DNA of 64,000 nt from the NCBI RefSeq assembly GCF_002288925.2, contig NW_022098076.1, forward strand, positions 79,581,526-79,645,525, given 5' to 3'. The notes under the pieces were generated by a model. It was not told where the DNA came from. It saw only the letters and a list, made by a program, of their open reading frames with translations, and did not search any database. The first letter of the stretch is position 1; each line of letters opens with the position of its first letter. The DNA is from Delphinapterus leucas (lineage: Eukaryota; Chordata; Mammalia; Artiodactyla; Monodontidae). This document shows, piece after piece, positions 56,940-64,000 of the stretch. Made by a program: the position numbers and the translations under genes.

Positions 56940-57475
56940 ACTCTTTAAATTCTTCCTTTACATGACACTATTCTATTCTGGTTATCCTCCAGCCTCTCTG
57001 CTAGCTCCTTCTCAGCTTTTTCCCCATGTTTATTTCTCTCTATACCCCCCAACCTACAAATATTGGAGTCCTCCTTGGTTCTGCTCTTAACCTCTTCCAT
57101 TGGAGATCTTGTCTACATCCCTGGCTTTACTCACATCTATTCATATGTTATAGATTTCAAAATCTGTATCTCCAGCCTATCCAGTGTCCTTCCTAAGCTC
57201 CTGTCCTCCAACCTCTCTCCTTAACTAACTCCTACTCACCCTTCAGCATTCATCTCAAGCATCCTCTTCTGGGAAGCCTTTCTTGATTTCTCTTGTTTAA
57301 CGCTTCTCTGTGTTGCAGCATTCTCCTCAATCAAAGCACTTATCACACTGTATAGGAACTATCTGTTGCTATAGCTCTCTTAAAACTGTAAAATCCTTGA
57401 GGCAGTAATTATGTTGTAGTTATTTTTGTAGCTGGCACATAAAAGATATTCAATCAAAGTTTATTGAATGAATAA
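56940..57475 (+). repeat. L2 LINE relic
   Basis: 'caacctctctccttaactaactcctactcacccttcagc', 'tcaaagcacttatcacactgtatagg' and 'aaatccttgaggcagtaattatg', ending 'attcaatcaaagtttattgaatgaata'. This is the L2 3' order with its terminal ATGAAT. Confidence 0.85.
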
Positions 57476-58679
57476 AAGAATGGCGGTTGTTGATTACTGC
57501 GGACTCTCATACACTGGACTATTTGTGAAGTAATACAGAACAACGTTCTAGAATTACTTCCTCATAAATCTGTAAGCTGAGATGGCACTTTGGAGCTTCA
57601 TTTTTAATCTGTTCCTGAGATAATAACTGGATGACACTTACTGTTGAACTCAAGTAATAAATATTATCTACCAACAGTCTATATATCTTCCTGTATAATA
57701 AGAAGAATCATATTTTTGTCAACTATTTTTTCTCAAGTTAATAAACAATTCCTTAGTGACCTCTCCTTGATTTCTGGTCAGGTGAGCCAGTGGGGAAATA
57801 CTAGGAGAAAGAAAGAAGAGGAAGTAGGAATTTGTACTTATTAGCTTGTATACTATGTGTCTTAAAGCAACTCTATTGAGCCATTCCCCAGGCTCAGTAT
57901 GAGTCAGAGTGCCAGCAAAAAAACAGATGGCATTCTCAGAGTTTAACAAAGAAAATGTAATGGAGGGACTTTACAGGATGTGGACAATGAATATTGAGCC
58001 CCAAAGGGCTATCAGCAGCAGGAAGCCAATACCAGCCCTAGGACTGAAGGGGGAAGGGGAGGAAATGGTGCAACAGGTAACAGGAGCTTGGATGATAGGC
58101 ATTGAGTGAACTGCAACAAAGAAAGAGGGATAAATTCTCCAGACTTCCCTCTTTGCTCCCTCAGTCTCCCACAGGGCCCTCCCCTTAAAAAACCCACCTG
58201 GAAGCCAGGATGCAAGGGAATGTAGGTCATGCATTCTGGAAGTTAGAGAAGGACAGATGTAGGAGGCCAAATACATGATAACCAGGACACACCCTGACTC
58301 TGCCTGGGTTTGTCATGGAATAGAGATTAGAAGAAGCTGTCCAATGAAGGAGTTGACTATAACTCCTATTCTCATTCTTTGCTTATTTACATCAATGGAG
58401 TAAAAACCCTCCTAAATATTCTCCTCTTAACCAACTCTACAGATTAACCAATGCTCTCCATCCCCTCTAAGTACCAGTACTAAGTACCCAGTGGGCTGCC
58501 ATTCAATTCTGTTCTCAACAGATGTCATCAGCTTCCCAAGAATCAATGTATTTGTTTCTAAACCTGTTTATGTCAGTTGTACTTGTTGTTGTATTAGGCT
58601 ATTGAATTGTCATGTCAACTCTAAAATAGAAATACAAAATGAAATTCCTCTCATTTGAATCTGCATCACTCTATAGGTG
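57476..58679. other. Unique sequence, no gene recognised
   Basis: Open frames of up to 101 codons on both strands have no domain. No splice-bounded exon or repeat is evident. Confidence 0.4.
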
Positions 58680-59652
58680 ATCCCAACCAGTCTCATGGCT
58701 TAAATTACTATCTATATGTACTGATCATTTACAAGGCTGTTTTTCCTGTCTGGGTCATTCCTTGACATCTTCACTTGAATGTCTAATGGATAATTTAATG
58801 TATTCAAAACTGAGCTTTGGACCTCCACTACAACCACCACCACCCCAAACCTGTTCCACCTGTGCTCTTACCCATCTCGATTAATGGTACCTCCATCCTG
58901 CTACTTGAGCAGGACGAGAACTTTGGATTCATTCTTGATTTTTTCATTTTCTTCACATCTCATACCATATCTGTCAGAAAGTCCATTGTTTCTACGTTTA
59001 AATTATATCCAAATTATGCTGACTCCTAATCACCTCCACTATCATTATATTGGTCTGAGCCACCATCATCTTTTACCTGAATTGTTTCAAGTTTCCTAAC
59101 TGGTCTCCCTGTATCTACACTCTATTCTTAACCTAGCAATGTCATCCTCATGACTGATCATGTCATTTCTTTGCTTAAATTCATTTGTTCCCCTTTTCCC
59201 TCAGGGGAAAAGCCAAAGTCCTTATAATGGTCCACAAGACCCTGTATGATCTGGCTCCGGGGGTCCCTCTCTGAGTTCATGTCTTATGATTTTCCTTCTT
59301 GATGACTCTGTTCCTCCCACACTGGCCTCCTGGCTTATCCTTGAACATTCTAGACATAGACCCAAACTGGAACCTTAGATCTAGTTGTTCCTTATATCTG
59401 GAACGCTTCTCCAGATATCTTTAAGTCCTACTTCCCTCCCTCTAAATCTTAGCTCAAATGTCAGCGTCTCATTAAAAGCAATTTCGTCATTTAAAATTGC
59501 AGACCTGGGACTTCCCTGGTGGTCCAGTGGGTAAGGCTCCGTGCTCCCAATGCAGGGGGTCCGGGTTCGATCCCTGGTCAGGGTACTAGATCCCACATGC
59601 ATGCCACAAGTAAGAGTCTGCATGCTGCAACTAAAACCTGGCTCAGCCAAAA

Positions 59653-59683
<31 letters not shown>

Positions 59684-59912
59684 AATTGCAGACCTTTCCC
59701 CAGGACCCCTGTTCCTTCTGATCTCATTACTTTCCCCATTGCATTTAGCACCTTCTAATACACTTTGTAATTTGATTATATATTGTGCTTATTGTTTGAT
59801 GTCTACTCAATAGAATGTAAGCTTCCCCAGGTACATAATTGAAGCTTCATTGATATATCCAAGGCACTCAGAACAGTGACAGTTACATGGTAAGGCTCAA
59901 ATATTGTTGAAA
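58680..59912 (+). repeat. L2 LINE relic split by a SINE
   Basis: 'caagtttcctaactggtctccctgtatctacactc', 'gatcatgtcatttctttgcttaaattc' and 'ccacaagaccctgtatgatctggctcc' are L2-like, and after the SINE 'gtaagcttccccagg' and 'aaggctcaaatattgttgaa' continue the same LINE. Confidence 0.82.
59507..59681 (+). mobile_element. CHR-type SINE with (AAAT)n tail
   Basis: The head GGACTTCCCTGGTGGTCCAG, B-box-like GGTTCGATCCC and about eight AAAT units as a tail are present. Perfect 14-bp TSDs AAAATTGCAGACCT lie at 59,493-59,506 and 59,682-59,695. It interrupts an L2. Confidence 0.94.
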
Positions 59913-60870
59913 TAATTAAAGAAAAAATGTTTAAGAAGTGCAACATTTTGAATGTACTGTTTTTGGCAATGTAGATTTGTTCCTAATTTTGTATTTCTAA
60001 CTTATTATTTCCCCTCTTTGATCTTAAAAGGAAACAAAAAAGCAAGTGCTGTGAATTTTCTAGAAAGTAGCAAGTTTAAGAACCTCAAAATATAATTGTG
60101 CTTAGAACTACTGAATGGAATCAAAAAACCTGAGTTTGCTCATCAGAACGTAAAAATAAAACAGGAGCCATATTTTTTATGTAGGTGAGTCCTTATAACT
60201 CTTTTTTAATACTCTATAAAATTATCATACTTTCATCTCCGGGTCTAGGGGATTTTTCCCTTTTAAAATTCTTCTGTAAAGAAAGTCACAAATCTAATAG
60301 GACAGAAACCCTTAAAACCACAGATATGATCAAGGCTCACTTCCCTAATAAATGTGCAACGAGACACTTGTCAGCTCTTGAAATAATGAGCTGTGATCTA
60401 TGATAAATGGGCCAATAACACGTTTTCCAGGGCAGCATAGCTCAGATTGTTAGGAAATAGTTGAATCACAGCAGGATCTTATTTTTACACAAATTACTTC
60501 TAAACTCAAAACACATCTAAAATTAATTTCTTTCATCACATTAACACTGGGCTGTTAATCACTGGAATGTGTGCTGGTATTTGACAGACATAAAAAATTG
60601 ATTTGCATTTGCAAGAGGAGGAGAGCACACATAAAAGAATCATGTTCCTCATGTGGAATAAAGTTTCTAATATACTGCTCTATAAAATATATTGCTTGTT
60701 TACTAGTCACAGATGATTGTAAAGGTGAGTGCGGTAATGGCTTAATGAACTTCAAATTAAAAGATCTGACCTTTCTTTAACAGCATGCATGAATTAAGAA
60801 CAATATCTAATACGACATGCCTGCAACAAAAAGAATGAAATTATGAAATGCTTCAACTCCTCTTGTTAAT
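59913..60870. other. Repeat-free sequence; candidate conserved noncoding block
   Basis: The section 60,260-60,780 carries no recognisable repeat and holds clustered transcription-factor-like cores (GGGCCAATAA, GTTAATCACT, ATTTGCATTTGC, GATAAATGG). No coding frame with a known domain is present. Confidence 0.4.
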
Positions 60871-60879
60871 TTCTGGGAG

Positions 60880-61500
60880 TTAATTTATTCATTCATTTAG
60901 TCATAAATACACACCAAAAAAATTACTGAATTTCTATGATTCCATACTCACATACGGCTCAAAGTCTAAGGTAGAAAATAATTTAAGGTAAACATGCAAT
61001 AATTACTGTGACAGTGGAATGTATAGGATGCGGTGAGAATATAGGTGAAGACCAGGCTAACTACCTCCTCTGCAAAACAGGAATTAGTAATAGTTCCTAC
61101 CTTAGATGCTTAAGATGACGATTAAAGGAGCTAAGGCACACGGAAGAGCTTAAACAGAACCCGGCCCATGGTGACCACTCTGTCATGTTGGCCTTTATTA
61201 CAGGCCTATTCAAGCCACACATTATTAAACATCCATGTCAGGCATGAAACTAAGCACAGAGAATACATTAGTGGATAAAATGGAGGTTTTTTCCTACCCA
61301 TGTCATAATGCTTACAGTCTAGCAGGGAAGACTACATCATGTAACTAGTGTTCCAGGAGAGGATGCAAAGGGTCCTGTGAAAAGAGACAGCTAACAGCTC
61401 TAAACAGCTAAAAGAGACACTAACAACTCTAGGAATTCAGGAAAGTTCTACAGAGATTGTAATAGAAACAGAATCAGTGGGTGCCCTCTCAGGACCCTGG
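60880..61500 (-). repeat. L2 relics and a MIR fragment
   Basis: Antisense L2-like 'taatttattcattcatttagtcataaatac' lies at the left. A sense MIR piece lies at 61,050-61,190 ('ctacctcctctgcaaaacaggaattagtaatag'). Antisense L2 follows at 61,205-61,480 ('gtcaggcatgaaactaagcacagagaatac', 'cttacagtctagcagggaagac'). Confidence 0.55.
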
Positions 61501-62929
61501 CCACTATGTTTACAACTAGGGTTAAGTCATGGCATCACACAGCTGGGGATGTGCTGACCTGATAAGGGAGGAGAGGGCTATCTCCCAAAGGAGTCATCAG
61601 CCTAAGCCATCATGCACTAGCAGGGGAGGTACATAGGGGGCTGAATTCTGGAAATGCTTGATTAAGGAGGCAGAACATTAAATTGGATAAGCAAGAGTTT
61701 GTTGCCTCAGTTGAATCCTATCTCTCTGTCCCAAGTGATAAGATTTACTACCTTGACCATGACCCCAGGAGAGGGTGCTAACTCATTACTAGCATGGTCC
61801 TAGAGACATGAAAAAGCAATGGCTGATGCCAAAAGGACAGAATTGTGGTGGAGAAAGGGATTAAAAGGCTCAGGGAAGAGGAATGGACCTATACCATGTC
61901 CATAGTGGCCAGAAGACCCTCCAGATGATTATGTCCCATGGGAGGACCCAGAGGACACAAAACACACCAAGGCCACAAGAATGTGCTGGTGAGAGGGGCA
62001 CCAGCATCACTAAGAAGTTCAGCAGTGGTTCCCTTGTGCAGGCCCAGGCTGACAGTAGGAGAAGCTGTTTACAGAACTTGGCTCACCAATAGCAATCAAA
62101 TGATGCAACGCCAAAACAGTAGTGGTCTGGTGATGAGACTTAACTGCCAAAAGTCTGAGGGGTCTCAGGGGGCTGGCAAAATTGGTGTGGAGTCTCTACA
62201 AGTTATAGAGATGGCTAAGAGACTACAGGGGCCCTGGGGGAAATAAAGATGGACAACTGACAAAGATCCTACTCAGTTTGTACTAGCAGAAGAAATCAAG
62301 GGTGGATTACCAGTAGGCTAAGGGTAGTTACCCAATAAACAGTCACAATCTCTTTCCCAGTTCCCAGACCTGAGCCAGTTTTCTGACCTGCATCCCTCCG
62401 ATTGATGAAGTGGCCAGGTCCTCAGAAGGACCTGAAACATCTCGTCAAATACACACAATGGTGATTCCCCCAGTCCTTCTGCAAAGGGACCCACAGCCAA
62501 TTATGTATAACTGCACCCTGGAGAAAATGGACTAGCCAGACATCTCAAGAATGGTTGGACACAGGATCTGAATTGAAATTAACACCCAGACACGTGAAAT
62601 ACCCCAGGCCTCTCCCCCTGTTAGAGTCGGGGCATATAGAAGCCATGTAAGAAATAGAATCCTGACCACATTTGGCATACACTGGGTCAAACTGGGTCTA
62701 CTGGACCCACTTCACGTCATTTCTCCAGTCTCCAAATATATAACTGAGATCAACATATTTGGCAGTTGACACCTTGTTCTGTGGGTTAAGAGCTTTCAAA
62801 GAAGGGAAATCAAAGTAGAAGTCTCTGAACCTGACCTCCTCTGGCCAAGAAAATAAATCACAAGCAATATTGCATCCCTGGAGGATGGCAAATGTGAGTG
62901 ATCTGATAAAGGTTCTGATACCCAATTCC
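61500..62929 (-). mobile_element. Probable degraded ERVL internal region, antisense
   Basis: This block sits on the internal side of an antisense ERVL-type LTR. The minus-strand text just inside the LTR ('ggaattgggtatcagaacc') loosely resembles the tRNA-Leu primer-binding site used by ERVL elements. No gag or pol frame is intact, and the longest open frames are about 100 codons without domains. The assignment rests on position and weak motifs, so part of this could be unrelated sequence. Confidence 0.35.
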
Positions 62930-63229
62930 AATGTGTGGAGTGGGGGACAGTTTCCACACCAAGAAATTCCTGGACACCAGATGGAGGTCCTACAATTCAA
63001 CTCAATTCTGACACAACCCAGAGACAGCATCACATTCCACAGGTTGAGGCTCAGTCCCACAAGACTGTCCCTCCCCTTCACATGCCACTCACAAGCCAGG
63101 TTGTCACTTATGCTTCTGATCAATGGGCTATACATCAGAGATTCCCACAACCCCCTTTTGGGGTCAATTAGTTTGCTAGAGCAACTCAGATAACTCAGAG
63201 GACATTTTGTTTACTAGATTACTGGTTTA
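62930..63229 (-). mobile_element. ERVL-type (MLT2-like) LTR, antisense, truncated
   Basis: It is the reverse complement of the same LTR family as at 43,830-44,515: 'tttgctagagcaactcagataactcagag' and 'ctagattactggttta' correspond to the R/U5-like part and the polyadenylation-signal neighbourhood of that copy. It stops at a TA where a Tigger element begins. A 150-codon minus-strand frame (63,150-62,698) spans it but looks incidental. Confidence 0.65.
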
Positions 63230-63440
63230 CAGGCACACCCTGGAGATATTGCAGGTTCGGTTGCATAGTTCCTGACCACCACAATAAAGGGAATATCACA
63301 ATAAAGCAAGTCGCATGAATTTTTTGGTTTCCCACTTCATGTAAAAGTTATGTTTACATTATACTGTAGTTTATTAAGTGTGAAGCAAAAGAACCAATGT
63401 ACATACCTTAATTTAAAAATACTTTATTGTTAGCATTGTG
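63230..63440 (+). mobile_element. Tigger (pogo/TcMar) DNA transposon, 5' fragment
   Basis: It begins CAGGCACACCCTGGAGATAT directly after a TA dinucleotide and continues 'ttgcaggttcggttgcatag...ccaccacaataaagggaatatcacaataaag...ttttttggtttcccac'. This matches Tigger-type 5' ends from memory. Only the terminal ~200 bp is recognisable and no transposase frame is present. Confidence 0.8.
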
Positions 63441-63487
63441 TTTTTTTTAACATTGGAATATATGCACAATTTTGTGTGCATATGTTT

Positions 63488-64000
63488 TTCTTTTTTAACT
63501 TTTATTAAAATATAGTTGCTTTAAAATATTGTGTTAGTTTCTACTGTACAACGAAGTGAATCAGCTATACGTAAACATATATCCCTTCTTTTTTGGGTTT
63601 CCTTCCCATTTAGGTCACCACAGAGCACAGAGTTCCCTGCACTATACAGTAGGTTCTCGTTAGTTATCTATTTTATACAGAGTATCAATAGGGTATATAT
63701 GTCAATCCCAATCTCCCAATTCATCCCACCTCCCCCTTTCCCCCTTGGTATCCATATGTTTGTTCTCCATGTCTGTGTCTCTATTTCTGCTTTATAAATA
63801 AGATCGTCTATACCAATTTTTTCAGATTTCACATATATGTGTTAATATACGATATTTGTTTTACTCTTTCTGACTTACTTCACTCTGTATGACAGTCTCT
63901 AGGTCCAACTACGACTCTACAAATGACCCAATTTCTTTCCTTTTTATGGCTGAGTAATATTCCGTTGTATATATGTACCACATCTTCTTTATCCATTCCT
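63488..64000 (-). mobile_element. L1 3' end, minus strand, runs off the window
   Basis: The antisense 3' UTR begins after a T-rich tail and continues to the ORF2 end ('cttacttcactctgtatgacagtctctaggtcc', 'ggctgagtaatattccgttgtatatatg'). Its 5' side lies beyond the right edge. The 3' UTR resembles that of the third L1 near 8.7 kb (shared 'tcaatcccaatctcccaatt' type text) rather than the first two. Confidence 0.9.

Noticed and set aside
62698..63150. 150-codon minus-strand open frame
   Set aside because: About half of it lies in an LTR and no retroviral or host domain is recognisable.

Overview
This window is mammalian nuclear DNA, and the repeats point to a cetacean. It carries many copies of the tRNA-Glu-derived CHR SINE (the Cetacea/Hippopotamidae/Ruminantia family). 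Most are the short ~200-bp form, are near-identical to each other and have crisp target-site duplications (TSDs). It also holds several LINE-1 (L1) elements of the cetartiodactyl type, and older layers shared by all placentals: L2, L3/CR1-like, MIR, old L1M, hAT and Tigger DNA transposons, and ERVL and MaLR LTRs. A toothed whale is my best guess from the short SINE form; this is inference.

I find no convincing host protein-coding exon, tRNA, rRNA or other functional RNA gene. The window is best read as intergenic or deep-intronic sequence. The longest open frames all belong to L1 open reading frames (ORFs), or run through SINEs, LTRs or L2.

Layout. 1-785: an L1 3' end with a 5' inversion. 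1,055-8,850: a near-full-length but dead L1 (5' UTR, broken ORF1, broken ORF2, 3' UTR), followed head-to-tail by two 5'-truncated L1 copies and a CHR SINE. 9-12.2 kb: mostly unique, with one MIR and a (CA)n tract. 12.2-13.8 kb: an old L2 split by a hAT element and by a MaLR-type LTR. 13.8-18.3 kb: L2, two MIRs and two SINEs in unique sequence. 18.3-26.4 kb: unique sequence with MER20-like and L2 relics. 26.4-28.1 kb: a minus-strand L1 with a SINE nested in it. 28.2-41 kb: hAT elements, MIR, L2, four SINEs, an old L1M block and two possible conserved noncoding blocks. 41.4-44.6 kb: an L2 split by a twin-primed L1 that appears to carry a 3' transduction, then MIRs and an ERVL-type LTR. 45-50 kb: a hAT element, L1M fragments, two SINEs and a minus-strand L1. 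51-53.5 kb: a class I LTR, SINEs, an AT-microsatellite duplication and a GGAA/GGCA tract. 53.5-61 kb: unique sequence, an L3/CR1 relic, L2s and a SINE. 61-64 kb: L2, a probable ERVL internal region with its LTR, a Tigger fragment sitting in that LTR, and the start of another minus-strand L1.

Nothing here looks like a new gene system. The interesting content is the record of mobile-element activity: nested insertions whose order can be read, twin priming, a probable 3' transduction, 8-bp hAT duplications, and microsatellites seeded by L1 and SINE sequence. A few repeat-free blocks might be regulatory.
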